DNA from: Candidatus Tritonobacter lacicola
GTDB lineage: Bacteria; Auribacterota; Tritonobacteria; Tritonobacterales; Tritonobacteraceae
Length of the DNA stretch: 56,994 nt
Direction of reading: 5' to 3'
NCBI GenBank assembly: GCA_030765135.1
Contig: JAVCDC010000093.1
Span: 1 to 56,994, forward strand
The position numbers were made by a program, and so were the translations under genes. Positions within the stretch are counted from its first letter, which is position 1; every line of letters begins with the position of its first letter. Positions 40,217-49,951 of the stretch are shown here, piece by piece. Below the pieces are notes generated by a model that ran no database searches, was not told the origin of the DNA, and saw nothing but the letters and a program-made list of their open reading frames with translations.

Positions 40217-43200
40217 ATGAATAAGCCGCCGGTTCTTATACCTTTTCTGGTAGTTCTGTTATTTTCATTTAATCTGTCTCAGTCCTATTCTCAATCCCCC
40301 ACGAATTCACCAATTCCTACGGTAACAGCAACATATACCCCGACGCCCACTGCCTCGGACCTCGTGGCCCAGTGGCACCTTGACGAGATCTCGGGCGGTA
40401 TAGCCTATGACAGTTCGGGCAACGGGCATAACGGGACCCTCATCAATGAACCCGACTGGGGAGCGGACGGTGTATTGGGAACCGCGCTTTCATTCGACGG
40501 GAGCAATCAATATGTACAGGTTCTCGATACCGGTGCGGACTTTGATTTTGACAGTGCGTTCACCCTTTCGCTGTGGGCGAAGGCGACCTCGCTCAATCCT
40601 GGAAGTGAGTGGGGCGACCGGAATGCGCTGATGGGTAAATGGGAGGAATCTGATGGTGATGAATGGCCCGCCTGGAATCTATTCGTGAAGGGAGGGTTGA
40701 AAGGTAACAATAAGATACGGTTCACCTACGGCGAGGATGAGGGAGCGGTAGAGAGCACTGAGCCCATGGAGGTCGGTCAGTGGTACCACATTATGGTGAC
40801 GTGGGGCGGAGACGGAACCAGGGTCAAGCTATATGTCAACGGTGTATTGGAGAATTACTCTGATCCATTCACTTCTGCCTATCACGACTCGCCCTATCCG
40901 GTATATATAGGCTGTGCCGCTCATGATGGAACCACCAACTGGCACTTCGACGGCATCATTGACGAGGTTGAGGTACTTAATCGTGAGTTGAGCGTTAAGG
41001 AGGTTATGGATAAGTACAAACTTCTCGCGGCGCGATGGCGTTTTGACGAAGGAACAGGCTGCGTTGCTTCAGACAGCTTTGGACACGGCAATAACGGCAC
41101 CCTTGAACCTGTGTGTCCCGATAACTGTCCGGAGTGGACAGAAGAGGATACGGTCAGTGGAACAGCTCTTAAATTTGATGGTCAAGATGATTACGTGAGT
41201 GTTCCTGACGATGATGCGGATTTTGATTTTGACAGTGCGTTCACCCTCTCACTATGGGCTAAGGCCGACTCGCTTAATCCCGGAAGTGATTGGGGCGACC
41301 GGAATGCGCTGATGGGGAAGTGGGAGGATTCAGGCCAACATGATGAGTGGCCCGCCTGGAATCTATTCGCGAAGGGAGGGTTGAAAGGTAACGATAAGAT
41401 ACGGTTCACCTACGGCGAGGATGAGGGAGCGGTAGAGAGCACTGAGCCCATGGAGGCCGGTCCTGAAGCGCCGTGGTATCACATCGCTGTGACCTGGGGT
41501 GGAGATGGGACCCCGGTCACGCTGTACATCAACGCGGTATGGCAGGATGAATCCGCGCCATTTACAACCCCCTATCACGACTCGCCCTATCCGGTATATA
41601 TAGGCTGTGCCGCTCATGATGGAACCACCAACTGGCACTTCGACGGCATCATTGATGAAGTCGAGATATTTAGCCGTGAGTTAAACGAGAATGAAATCAA
41701 GTGGAAATACTGGCTTCATCACAACGAAAGCGTTGTTATGCCAGCCGGTAATGGTGCCCAGATTCATAACATAACCATGCAAGGGATGATGAAGGGTGAT
41801 ATTGGTGTTGAGGATTTCGTTAATTCTTTAGCTATGAGAGAAATCAAACATATATTTTTAACAACGGAAGAATGGTCGTATTTTGAGGATGTTATTGATG
41901 TAAAAGCTCGATGGCCTCTTGACGAAGGAACAGACTGCACGGCCCACAACACCTCCGGTAACGGGAACCACGGAACGCTTATGCCCGACTGTTCCACCAC
42001 CAACTGTCCGGAGTGGACAGAAGAGGATACGGTCAGTGGAGCAGCTCTTAAATTTGATGGTCAAGATGATTACGTGAGTGTTCCTGACGATGATGCGGAT
42101 TTTGATTTTGACAGTGCGTTCACCCTCTCACTGTGGGCGAAGGCCAATTCACTCGGCGACGTCGGTTGGGGAACTGCTTCCGCCCTCATGGGCAAGGGGA
42201 GGGGTGATTCCGAATGGCCAAACTGGAATCTCTTCGCGGTGCACCCATGGAATGAGGGGATCGAATTTACGTTCGATGAAGAATACGGGATGGCAAGAAG
42301 CAATGAGCCGATGGAAGTCGGCCAGTGGTACCACATTGCGGTGACGTGGGGTGGCTACGGAGAAAAAGTAAAGATGTATGTCAACGGTGCACTACAGGTC
42401 TATTCTGACGTGTACCCGGATGCTTGGCACAACTACCAGGTATACAGTGGCTCCACCGACCCGGTGTACATCGGCTGTGCCGCTCATAATGGAACCACCG
42501 ATTGGCACTTCGATGGCATCATTGACGATGTAAGGATATACGACCGGGAGCTAACGCGTGGCGAAGTCGCCCAAATATTTTACTACTACTATGATTACAA
42601 TAATTACCTATTTAGAGATATTATCCGCCTGGCCCATCAGGTTTACCCGACGCCTACACCTCGCATGCAGGTGCACGCCATAGTTAATAATAATTATTAT
42701 GGATCAGAGGGTGTGGCCTTCAATCAGGATCTAATTGATGAAGCTGTTCAGTACAATGAGTCATGCACTGACCCGCTCGAGAAATTGGATGGAATCACGG
42801 TGGTATATGAATTTGCAGATATCCCAAGGAATCAGGACACTCTGGACCAGATGCTTAACCTTTACCAAAATCTTTTAGTTCCGCCTGACATTATTTTTAC
42901 AGCCCATAGCTGGATATTCCATCATTGGATCCCGGATTTATGCAGGTTCGAAGAGCTCATAAACGAGACGCACGTCGACGCGATAATGCCCATGATGTAT
43001 GAGCTCTTGTATGGCGTAGACTGTTGCCATCACCAGTACGAGGATGGAGAGCCATTTTTAGTCAGTTATAGTGACTACACGAGGGATTTAATTTCCCGGG
43101 GGATGGAATGTATGGGGCCGGGTGGGTACTACATCAACCATGGTTCTAGCTGGGATGACTTTTATGTAGTAGATAAAACCTCCGGGAAGGTTGTTCCTAA

Positions 43201-44791
43201 TAGTGGGGAACATAAAAAACTATATGCCATGATGGACGCGATTACGCCTGAGAAGGGGAGTGCTTTTTACATGGATGAGGAGCATCCTGAAGAGGATATC
43301 TACGGCATCACCGCCCTGCTTGATCAGGTTAAAGAACTGCAGTGGGTGCGGCATTACAATGAAGCAGGCATTTCAATCTACCGCTTTGATTATAATGAGA
43401 CTGGATATCTTAATCATTGGATAGATATCTGGGAGACAACAGCGGTCGGGTGGAGGCGTCAGGTAGAAGCTGCAACCGAGGGGGCGATTGATGCAGGTTT
43501 AGAGGATGCGTTTGTAGGAGGAATTGCCTGCATGTACGAGTCGACTTTCGATGGTGTGAGCGGGCGTGATGAGGGGTTTTTGGAAGATGACGGGGTGTAT
43601 CCAGAGCCGCATGTGCAGATCGAGGAGCTGTCGTTCGAAGGCGGCATCGCGACTATTTGTGTGACATTGAGCAATGATAGTTTGACAGAGACCATGGTTC
43701 TGGGAGACGACCGCTCGAGCGGGGTTTTCTTAAAGTTAGGAGAAGGTGAGTCATTCAGTTCAGTCGAGCATGGTGATTTCCACAGCGTTCAGGCATACGA
43801 TGCTTCCGGGAACACTATGGGGGATCCTGTCCGCGCAGGCACTCCTATCCCAACAGGGGCTAAAATTATAGAGCTGAGACAAGCGTTCTTCTTGACAGAT
43901 CAAAGCTCAGCTTCCAGTGATAATATTTATATTTCGGTTCCGACATCTGCACCATTTGATCTGCGCTACCGGTCCTGGATGACCGATAAGGATAGTACGT
44001 ATGAGGCTATCAGGACTCCCACTCCCGACATTCACTCTCTAAAAATTGGCGATTTAAGGGATGTCAACCTCACGTCCATAGGATGGCCCCCAAGCGAGGG
44101 AACTATAAGTTGGGAGTTTTGGGTCGGTGAAGAGGAGTACTTGTTGGGAACCTTCACTCTGGCCGAGGCGACGCCAGCGTATATTCCCGGTTCAACGGGA
44201 ACCCCCGCCCCGCTGAAGGTCAGGATCTTGCCGGTGCCTCCGGCATCTGTCCCGGAGGATTTCGGACTTGCTCTAACCTGCCCCGATGATAGCGTTATCA
44301 ATCTCCATTTCCCTGAGGTGGAATCTGGGACCGTAAGAGAACTCTACGCTGTCGTTGATGGTTCGACATACGACGATCCAACGCTCACACAGGTGGCTCA
44401 ACAGGCATGGGCCCCTCATTACATTGCGCGCGATCCTAGCCCTAATCCCGATTATTTCCCCTATAACGATCCAAATATGTTCCTGAACTATGAGACCCAC
44501 GTGCTTACCATAGGTGGACCCACTCCGACACCCACCATGGTGCCGACCTCCTCGCCCACTCCCACCTCGCCAGGGGGTCCGCCTTCGCCCCCGACGTCCA
44601 CACCGACACCGCTCCCTACAGCAACGCCCACACCAACCGTGGAATCCACAGTAACGCCTACACCGACGACTGTTCCTCCGCCGCCCGGAATGAGGGTTAA
44701 CTTCCAGGGCGAAATCGCTGAAATACCAGAGGGTTACTCCGTAGATGACGGCGCTCCCTACGGTTCACGTAGCAACTACGGCTGGCGATAA
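40217..44791 (+). CDS. Large secreted protein with three LamG domains, a barrel-like central region and a truncated C-terminal domain
   Basis: The 1524-residue product has a signal peptide (1-25), a short TPTP linker, and three LamG/concanavalin-like domains (about 55-265, 270-500, 555-785), each with FDGxxxYVxVxD, FTLSLWAK and YIGCAAHDGTTNWHFDGIID. The central part (about 790-1120) has a hydrolase-barrel look (DAIMPMMYELLYGV) but no catalytic residues I can name. A TPTPTP linker at about 1435-1490 leads to MRVNFQGEIAEIPEGYSVDD, the start of a carbohydrate-binding-like domain that stops after YGWR. A strong ribosome binding site (AGGAGGT, 40205-40211) sets the start. GC content is lower than the neighbours', suggesting transfer. 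Likely role: surface polysaccharide or host binding. Confidence 0.75.
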   Translation: MNKPPVLIPFLVVLLFSFNLSQSYSQSPTNSPIPTVTATYTPTPTASDLVAQWHLDEISGGIAYDSSGNGHNGTLINEPDWGADGVLGTALSFDGSNQYVQVLDTGADFDFDSAFTLSLWAKATSLNPGSEWGDRNALMGKWEESDGDEWPAWNLFVKGGLKGNNKIRFTYGEDEGAVESTEPMEVGQWYHIMVTWGGDGTRVKLYVNGVLENYSDPFTSAYHDSPYPVYIGCAAHDGTTNWHFDGIIDEVEVLNRELSVKEVMDKYKLLAARWRFDEGTGCVASDSFGHGNNGTLEPVCPDNCPEWTEEDTVSGTALKFDGQDDYVSVPDDDADFDFDSAFTLSLWAKADSLNPGSDWGDRNALMGKWEDSGQHDEWPAWNLFAKGGLKGNDKIRFTYGEDEGAVESTEPMEAGPEAPWYHIAVTWGGDGTPVTLYINAVWQDESAPFTTPYHDSPYPVYIGCAAHDGTTNWHFDGIIDEVEIFSRELNENEIKWKYWLHHNESVVMPAGNGAQIHNITMQGMMKGDIGVEDFVNSLAMREIKHIFLTTEEWSYFEDVIDVKARWPLDEGTDCTAHNTSGNGNHGTLMPDCSTTNCPEWTEEDTVSGAALKFDGQDDYVSVPDDDADFDFDSAFTLSLWAKANSLGDVGWGTASALMGKGRGDSEWPNWNLFAVHPWNEGIEFTFDEEYGMARSNEPMEVGQWYHIAVTWGGYGEKVKMYVNGALQVYSDVYPDAWHNYQVYSGSTDPVYIGCAAHNGTTDWHFDGIIDDVRIYDRELTRGEVAQIFYYYYDYNNYLFRDIIRLAHQVYPTPTPRMQVHAIVNNNYYGSEGVAFNQDLIDEAVQYNESCTDPLEKLDGITVVYEFADIPRNQDTLDQMLNLYQNLLVPPDIIFTAHSWIFHHWIPDLCRFEELINETHVDAIMPMMYELLYGVDCCHHQYEDGEPFLVSYSDYTRDLISRGMECMGPGGYYINHGSSWDDFYVVDKTSGKVVPNSGEHKKLYAMMDAITPEKGSAFYMDEEHPEEDIYGITALLDQVKELQWVRHYNEAGISIYRFDYNETGYLNHWIDIWETTAVGWRRQVEAATEGAIDAGLEDAFVGGIACMYESTFDGVSGRDEGFLEDDGVYPEPHVQIEELSFEGGIATICVTLSNDSLTETMVLGDDRSSGVFLKLGEGESFSSVEHGDFHSVQAYDASGNTMGDPVRAGTPIPTGAKIIELRQAFFLTDQSSASSDNIYISVPTSAPFDLRYRSWMTDKDSTYEAIRTPTPDIHSLKIGDLRDVNLTSIGWPPSEGTISWEFWVGEEEYLLGTFTLAEATPAYIPGSTGTPAPLKVRILPVPPASVPEDFGLALTCPDDSVINLHFPEVESGTVRELYAVVDGSTYDDPTLTQVAQQAWAPHYIARDPSPNPDYFPYNDPNMFLNYETHVLTIGGPTPTPTMVPTSSPTPTSPGGPPSPPTSTPTPLPTATPTPTVESTVTPTPTTVPPPPGMRVNFQGEIAEIPEGYSVDDGAPYGSRSNYGWR
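40528..42140. repeat. Near-identical DNA repeats within the LamG domains
   Basis: The segment GATTTTGATTTTGACAGTGC and its surroundings occur three times (about 40541, 41220, 42099). CACCTACGGCGAGGATGAGG and the following 35 bases are identical at about 40731 and 41407. Long identical blocks alternate with diverged parts, which suggests recent duplication or gene conversion and possible copy-number change. Confidence 0.8.
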
Positions 44792-44812
44792 TAGGCTCTA
44801 TGAAATTGCTGC

Positions 44813-44896
44813 GGTGAGGACCTCTCCAACCGCGGCCTCTTCTCCCGCATTAAAACCGAGCTCTTGTCCATAAGGGATTGCCTGGAGAGGGATTAA
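44813..44896 (+). pseudogene. Orphan 3' end of a second merR-type gene
   Basis: The frame GEDLSNRGLFSRIKTELLSI, ending in RDCLERD and TAA, matches the last 26 residues of the MerR protein at 39325-39639 (GDISNRDLFSRIKTELLTIK). DNA identity is roughly 75-80%. No start codon or HTH part precedes it; the LamG gene ends 21 bases upstream. It marks the right edge of the island inserted between two merR ends. Confidence 0.7.
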
Positions 44897-44914
44897 CCGG
44901 CCCGCTTTTTAGCG

Positions 44915-45955
44915 TTACTCGTCCCTTAGCCTGGGGAGGTAGAGGGTCGTGCCCACCTTCAGGGCCTTGGGATTTGAGAGGTTGTTCTCCTTGGCGACGC
45001 GGTCGGCTAGATTGGCGTTGCCGAGCTGCCTCTTGCAAATCTTCCACAGGTTGTCGCCCTTCTTGACGGTATATTCGAAGTGGGTCTCCTGTGACAGGTC
45101 GGGGGCGGCCGGTTCGGCCACGGCTGCCTGCCGGGTCTCTTCACCTCCGGCGGGTGGGGATATCTCCTCCATTTCCATAACGGGCTCTTCCGCGACCGTG
45201 ATGAAGTCTATTCCTCCCGCGAGCCGGCTCAGCGTGCGCTTCTGCCTGAAGATAACGACCAGGGAGATGCATAGCCATATTGCCAGTATCGCCGAAACGG
45301 CCGTTATCCACATGTTCATTGTGCCGAGCCGGCTGTATTTCTCTTTGGCCCTCCGGAAGGTCCTCTCGGCCCGCTCGAGCTCTTTCTGCGCGGACGAAAG
45401 ACGGGCCTGCAGCTCATCATCCTCCTTCGATTCGCCCCGTCCTTCACCGGCACCGGCCCTTGCCGTGTCGAGCTCTTCCTCCAACCCGGCGATCTCTTTC
45501 ATCGCTTCATCTAGCCGCTCGCTCCCGGCGGTTTCGGCGGAGTCCGCCATTTCTTGCCGGAGCTCATCGATTTTCCGCGCGGCTTCATCGCGAGTTTTAG
45601 ACAGCTCTTCCTCCAGCCCGGCGATTTCTTTCATCGCTTCATCCAACTGCTTGTCCCCGTCGGTTCCGGCGGAGTCCGCCATTTCTTGCCGGAGCTCATC
45701 GATTTTCCGCGCGGCTTCATCGCGGGTTTTAGACAGCTCCTCCTCCAGCCTGCCGATTTCACCCAGTGCCTCCTCCAGTTTCCCCGTCAGCTCCCCGGGC
45801 GGCGTCCCCTCACCGGCGGCGCTCTCCGCGCCTCCCTTTGATTCAGCCTTTTGCTTGAGCGCCTCGATCTCCTCTTCCTTCTCTACAAGGAGCATCCTTA
45901 GCTGATGGACGGACTGGGACAGGTCCTCGTTACTGTTTCTCATTTGATCGCGCAT
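44915..45955 (-). CDS. Coiled-coil membrane protein with C-terminal LysM domain
   Basis: The 346-residue product has a long N-terminal coiled coil (about 10-205), one transmembrane helix at about 215-235 (MWITAVSAILAIWLCISLVV), a Pro/Glu-rich spacer, and a LysM domain at the end (YTVKKGDNLWKICKRQLGN, ending GTTLYLPRL). LysM binds peptidoglycan, so the C-terminus should be periplasmic and the coiled coil cytoplasmic. No signal peptide is present. The coil contains tandem 44-residue repeats (AMKEIAGLEEELSKTRDEAA). It is divergent from lptD, with 233 bases between. Function unknown; a link between cytoplasmic structures and the wall is inferred. Confidence 0.75.
   Translation of the reverse strand: MRDQMRNSNEDLSQSVHQLRMLLVEKEEEIEALKQKAESKGGAESAAGEGTPPGELTGKLEEALGEIGRLEEELSKTRDEAARKIDELRQEMADSAGTDGDKQLDEAMKEIAGLEEELSKTRDEAARKIDELRQEMADSAETAGSERLDEAMKEIAGLEEELDTARAGAGEGRGESKEDDELQARLSSAQKELERAERTFRRAKEKYSRLGTMNMWITAVSAILAIWLCISLVVIFRQKRTLSRLAGGIDFITVAEEPVMEMEEISPPAGGEETRQAAVAEPAAPDLSQETHFEYTVKKGDNLWKICKRQLGNANLADRVAKENNLSNPKALKVGTTLYLPRLRDE
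45475..45760. repeat. 132-bp tandem repeat within the LysM gene
   Basis: The segment starting AGTCCGCCATTTCTTGCCGG at 45541 recurs at 45673, a period of 132 bases or 44 codons, with only a few mismatches; a partial third copy precedes 45515. It encodes the coiled-coil repeats and keeps the frame. Confidence 0.85.
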
Positions 45956-46071
45956 TCTCCTTATAGTATATAGTTACATTTTTCTGTCTTCGTGCCTTGG
46001 CGGCACAATTAATTATAGACGAGTAAATTCCGCGAAAGGGTAACACACTTCACCTTCACGAGCAAGAAATG

Positions 46072-46086
46072 TTAAACCGGGTTTAA
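46072..46086. promoter_or_regulatory. TTAAACC-G-GGTTTAA near-palindrome between the LysM gene and lptD
   Basis: A 15-base inverted repeat in the divergent intergenic region, about 100 bases from each gene. Its place suits an operator, but no regulator is known for it. The gap also holds a lone GTGCCTTGGCGGCAC word near 45994. Confidence 0.25.
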
Positions 46087-46188
46087 ACAGTGGCCGCGCG
46101 GAACGGCGTTTCAAAACCGTATTATATTGTAATCACGCCGTAGGCCGTGCTAACATTCTGCCTCATTTTCACCGGGGAATTACTGTAG

Positions 46189-48636
46189 ATGCGCCCGTCT
46201 CTAAAAGTGTGCCTTTTTTTTGTTGTCTGCGCCGCCTCGGCATCGGCCCTCATTTACCCGTCCAATCAGGCCCTCTGCCAGTGGTTCGATGATTTCGTGG
46301 ACCCGACAAAGGACACGCCTGAGCTCAGCAAGGAGGCGCAGGAGACTGAGGGCATGCTCATCGTCCCCCAGCCCACACCTTCACCGGAGGAAGAGCCGGA
46401 GGCTGAAGAGGGCATAGTGACGGACGCCGAGAAAGTGGAGTACCTCCGGGAGCAGAACATCATCGTGGCTGAGGGAAACGCCATAATCCGTTACAAGGGC
46501 ATGAATCTCCTGGCGGACAGGATAACCGTTTATCTCGATACCAATGACGCTTTCGCGGAGGGGAACGTCAAGCTCTTTCGCGAAGACCAGTACCTTGTCT
46601 GCGATACCCTCCAGTATAACTTCAAGACCGGGGAGGGGTACCTGACAAACGCCCTGGGGTGGGTCCCTCCCTGGTACTTGAAGGGGGATGTCATACGCAG
46701 GATATCCGAGAAGGAGTACCAGATCGATAACGGATATATGACCACCTGCTACTACGAAAAACCCCATTACAAGTTCAAGGCCAAGAAGATAATCGTCTAC
46801 CCGGAGGACTCCGTGGTGGCGAAAAACGTCGTCTTCGAGGTCGGCGGAGTCCCGCTCATGTGGTCCCCCTACGCCAAGTACTCTCTCGTAGACAGGGAGA
46901 CCCCCGTCAACATCGTCCCGGGATACAGCAGCGACTTCGGCTTGTACCTGCTGACTGCTTTCGACCTCTACAAGACTGAGAACATAAAGACCACCGCCCA
47001 TTTTGATCTGCGCTCCAAGAATGGCGTCGGCATCGGCCTGGACGTTTCCTATAACCTCCCCTCGGCGAATGCCATCGGCAAGATAAAAAGCTACTACACG
47101 ACGGACCGGGACTTCGAGGCTATCCAGTCGACGTCCGACGCGGACAGCAAGGACCGTTACCGCATCTCGATGGAGCACTACCAGCAGATAGCCCCCGACA
47201 CGAGGGCTGTTATGAAGGTCAATTACCTGAGCGATCCCGACGTTATAGACGATTTCTTCCGGGACGAGTTCGTTGACGACATCCAGCCGGAGACCTACCT
47301 CAACATCACGAAGGCCACCGACAGGTACCAGGTGACCCTCAGGGTGGAGCCGCGCATAAACGATTTCTACACCGTCGTCGAGAGGATGCCCGATCTGGGT
47401 CTCGAGGTTCGGAACCAGAGGCTGGGTGACAGCCCGATCTTCTACGAGTCCGAGTCGAGCATAGCCAACCTCTCGTTCAAGCACGGCGACCTGCGGGACG
47501 ACGAGGGCAGCTTCACCGAGTACAGGCAGGAGTGGGCAACCGGGTTCGGGGCGATCGGGGAGGAAAAAGCGAAGGACTACGACTCCTTCCGCATGGACAC
47601 CGTCCACCAGTTCTCCTATCCCCATAAATACTTCGGGTGGCTCAACATCAACCCCTTCTTCGGCTTCCGCCAGACATTCTACACGAACATCCCCGGCCCG
47701 ACGGACTACCTGGGCGACTACCACGACAACGACGGGGACGGCCGCGTGGACGAGGAGGCCCTGAACTGGATCGATGACGACGGGGACCTGCTCGTCGACG
47801 AGGACCTGGGGGGAGAGCATACCTTCGGGGAGGAGCACAACAAGTGGCGCGGCTACTATGTCATAGGCGCCGAGGGGCAGACCAAGCTCTCCCGTATCTA
47901 CAAGGTTTACAACAAGCCGCTCGGCATAAACAGGCTGAGGCACGTGATCGAGCCGAAGGTGAAGTACACCTACCTGCGCGAGCCGACGCACCCCTCGAAG
48001 AACATCTACCAGTTCGACGAGATCGACTACTTCAACGAGGCGAACTTCTTCACGTTCAGCCTTCGCAACTCTTTCCAGACCCAGAGGGAGGGCGAGGTCG
48101 TTGACCTGCTCGACCTGAGGATGGAGATCGAGTTCTTCCCGAAAAGCAAGTCGCAGCTCGAGGAGAACCACTTTCTCGACCCGCACATGAGCGAGGCCGA
48201 GGACTTCAAGAGGGCCCTCTCCGATCTCTATATCGACATGGAGTTCCGCCCCTTCCCCTGGCTGAACATGGACGTCGAAGCGTACTGGGATTTCTACGAC
48301 CAGGAGCTCGACGAGTGCAACATAGATTTCTTCAGCTACCGGGGTGATAAGTGGGCCCTTGCACTCGGCTATCGCTACCTGAGGGAAGACAGCAACCTGC
48401 TGACTTCCGAGATCACGTACAGGTTCAACGACGTCTGGGCCGTCAGGAACTACACGAGGTACGAGTCGGAAACGGGCAAACTGGAGCAGATCAACCTCTC
48501 GCTTTCGAGGGACCTGCACGGATGGGAATCCGCCCTTACCTTCGGCTACCGGGGTCTCAGGGATAACGATATTTCCCTATACTTCGTCTTAAGCCTTGAC
48601 GACTATCCGTTCTCACCTATAATACTGGGAAATTAA
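46189..48636 (+). CDS. lptD: LPS-assembly protein LptD (OstA/LptA-like N-terminus plus barrel)
   Basis: LptD is the outer-membrane barrel that inserts LPS. The 815-residue product has a signal peptide (about 1-22), an acidic linker, a jellyroll domain (about 75-240: DAEKVEYLREQNIIVAEGNA, YLVCDTLQYNFKTGEGYLTN), and a beta-rich barrel part (about 260-815) ending in a strand with aromatic residues and a C-terminal N. An unusual insert at residues 513-539 (DNDGDGRVDEE, DDDGDLLVDED) looks like two calcium-binding loops. The Cys pairs of E. coli LptD are not obvious. The start follows CCGGGGAA. Confidence 0.88.
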   Translation: MRPSLKVCLFFVVCAASASALIYPSNQALCQWFDDFVDPTKDTPELSKEAQETEGMLIVPQPTPSPEEEPEAEEGIVTDAEKVEYLREQNIIVAEGNAIIRYKGMNLLADRITVYLDTNDAFAEGNVKLFREDQYLVCDTLQYNFKTGEGYLTNALGWVPPWYLKGDVIRRISEKEYQIDNGYMTTCYYEKPHYKFKAKKIIVYPEDSVVAKNVVFEVGGVPLMWSPYAKYSLVDRETPVNIVPGYSSDFGLYLLTAFDLYKTENIKTTAHFDLRSKNGVGIGLDVSYNLPSANAIGKIKSYYTTDRDFEAIQSTSDADSKDRYRISMEHYQQIAPDTRAVMKVNYLSDPDVIDDFFRDEFVDDIQPETYLNITKATDRYQVTLRVEPRINDFYTVVERMPDLGLEVRNQRLGDSPIFYESESSIANLSFKHGDLRDDEGSFTEYRQEWATGFGAIGEEKAKDYDSFRMDTVHQFSYPHKYFGWLNINPFFGFRQTFYTNIPGPTDYLGDYHDNDGDGRVDEEALNWIDDDGDLLVDEDLGGEHTFGEEHNKWRGYYVIGAEGQTKLSRIYKVYNKPLGINRLRHVIEPKVKYTYLREPTHPSKNIYQFDEIDYFNEANFFTFSLRNSFQTQREGEVVDLLDLRMEIEFFPKSKSQLEENHFLDPHMSEAEDFKRALSDLYIDMEFRPFPWLNMDVEAYWDFYDQELDECNIDFFSYRGDKWALALGYRYLREDSNLLTSEITYRFNDVWAVRNYTRYESETGKLEQINLSLSRDLHGWESALTFGYRGLRDNDISLYFVLSLDDYPFSPIILGN

Positions 48637-48661
48637 ATTTACAAGGAGGAGTTACAGCGTT

Positions 48662-49951
48662 ATGAAAATATGCATCATCGGCACCGGGTACGTCGGCCTG
48701 GTAACGGGACCGTGCCTGGCGGAGCTGGGCAATGTCATCACATGCGTGGACAACAACGAGGATAAGATCAAGCAACTCAAGGAGGGTGTCATCCCGATTT
48801 ACGAGCCGGGACTGGATGAGATCATCCACAGGAACGTTGAGCAGGGGAGAATATCCTTCACTACATCGATAGAGGAAGGTGTTAAAAAGTCCGACATAAT
48901 ATTCATCGCCGTCAGCACGCCCCCGAAGCCCAACGGCCAGGCGGACCTGAGCTCGGTGGCCAACGTCGCCCAGCAGGTCGCCTACAGCATGGACAGCTAT
49001 AAGGTGATCGTGGATAAGAGCACCGTCCCCGTAAAGACGGGCGAGAAGGTCGCCGAGACGATCAAGCGTTATAACAAGCACAATATCGATTTCGACGTCG
49101 TATCCAACCCCGAGTTCCTGAGGGAGGGATCTGCCGTTATGGATTTCATGCACCCCGACAGGATAGTGATCGGGGTGACCAGCCAGCGCGCAGCCAAAAT
49201 AATGACCGAGCTGTACGAGCCGCTGGGCGCCCAGATCATGATCACCAACATAAAGAGCGCGGAGATTATAAAACACGCCTCAAACTCCTTTCTCGCCATG
49301 AAAATCTCCTTCGCCAACGAGCTGGCCAGTGTATGCGAGCTCGCCGGAGCCGATATAGAGGAGGTAGTAGCCGGGATGGGGAGCGACAGCCGGATCGGCA
49401 GGGCCTTCCTCAACGCGGGAATCGGCTACGGAGGTTCGTGTTTCCCGAAAGACGTCTCGGCATTTATCCGGATCGCCGAGGACCTCGGCCATGATTTCCA
49501 TATACTGAAGGAAGTCGAGAGGATCAACCGGGAGCAGAGAGAGCGCTTCATCAAGAAAATCGAGGACACGCTCTGGGTCGTTAAAGATAAGCAGATCGGA
49601 ATCCTCGGCCTGGCGTTCAAGCCCAACACGGATGACATGAGAAGCGCGCCATCAATCGACATCATCAACCACCTCCAGGCGGAGGGGGCCAGCATAAGGG
49701 CCTACGACCCGGAGGCTATGAAGGTTGCGGAGAAGCTCCTCGAGGACGTCATGTTCTGCAAGGACCCCTACGAGGTGGCCGACGGGAGCGACGCCCTGGT
49801 CATATGCACCGAGTGGGATGAGTTCAAGAACATCGATCTTGAAAGAATACGCAAGCTTCTTACTCACCCCATAATAATCGACGGGCGGAATATCTTCGTC
49901 CCCGGCGACATGGACAGGAACGGCTTCCTCTACAAGAGCATAGGGAGATGA
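48662..49951 (+). CDS. ugd: UDP-glucose 6-dehydrogenase
   Basis: Ugd oxidises UDP-glucose twice to UDP-glucuronate with NAD. The 429-residue product has the Rossmann start MKICIIGTGYVGLVTGPCLA, VDKSTVPVKTGE, SNPEFLREGSAVMDFMHPDR, the active-site Cys in GIGYGGSCFPKDV, and the second domain start GILGLAFKPNTDDMRSAPS. A good ribosome binding site (AAGGAGGAG) precedes it. It overlaps the next dehydrogenase by 4 bases and heads a cluster of nucleotide-sugar genes. Confidence 0.95.
   Translation: MKICIIGTGYVGLVTGPCLAELGNVITCVDNNEDKIKQLKEGVIPIYEPGLDEIIHRNVEQGRISFTTSIEEGVKKSDIIFIAVSTPPKPNGQADLSSVANVAQQVAYSMDSYKVIVDKSTVPVKTGEKVAETIKRYNKHNIDFDVVSNPEFLREGSAVMDFMHPDRIVIGVTSQRAAKIMTELYEPLGAQIMITNIKSAEIIKHASNSFLAMKISFANELASVCELAGADIEEVVAGMGSDSRIGRAFLNAGIGYGGSCFPKDVSAFIRIAEDLGHDFHILKEVERINREQRERFIKKIEDTLWVVKDKQIGILGLAFKPNTDDMRSAPSIDIINHLQAEGASIRAYDPEAMKVAEKLLEDVMFCKDPYEVADGSDALVICTEWDEFKNIDLERIRKLLTHPIIIDGRNIFVPGDMDRNGFLYKSIGR

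Noticed and set aside
46381-48519. A 712-codon reverse-strand frame opposite lptD
   Set aside because: Low-complexity Val/Leu/Asp composition with no motif; it is the antisense shadow of lptD.
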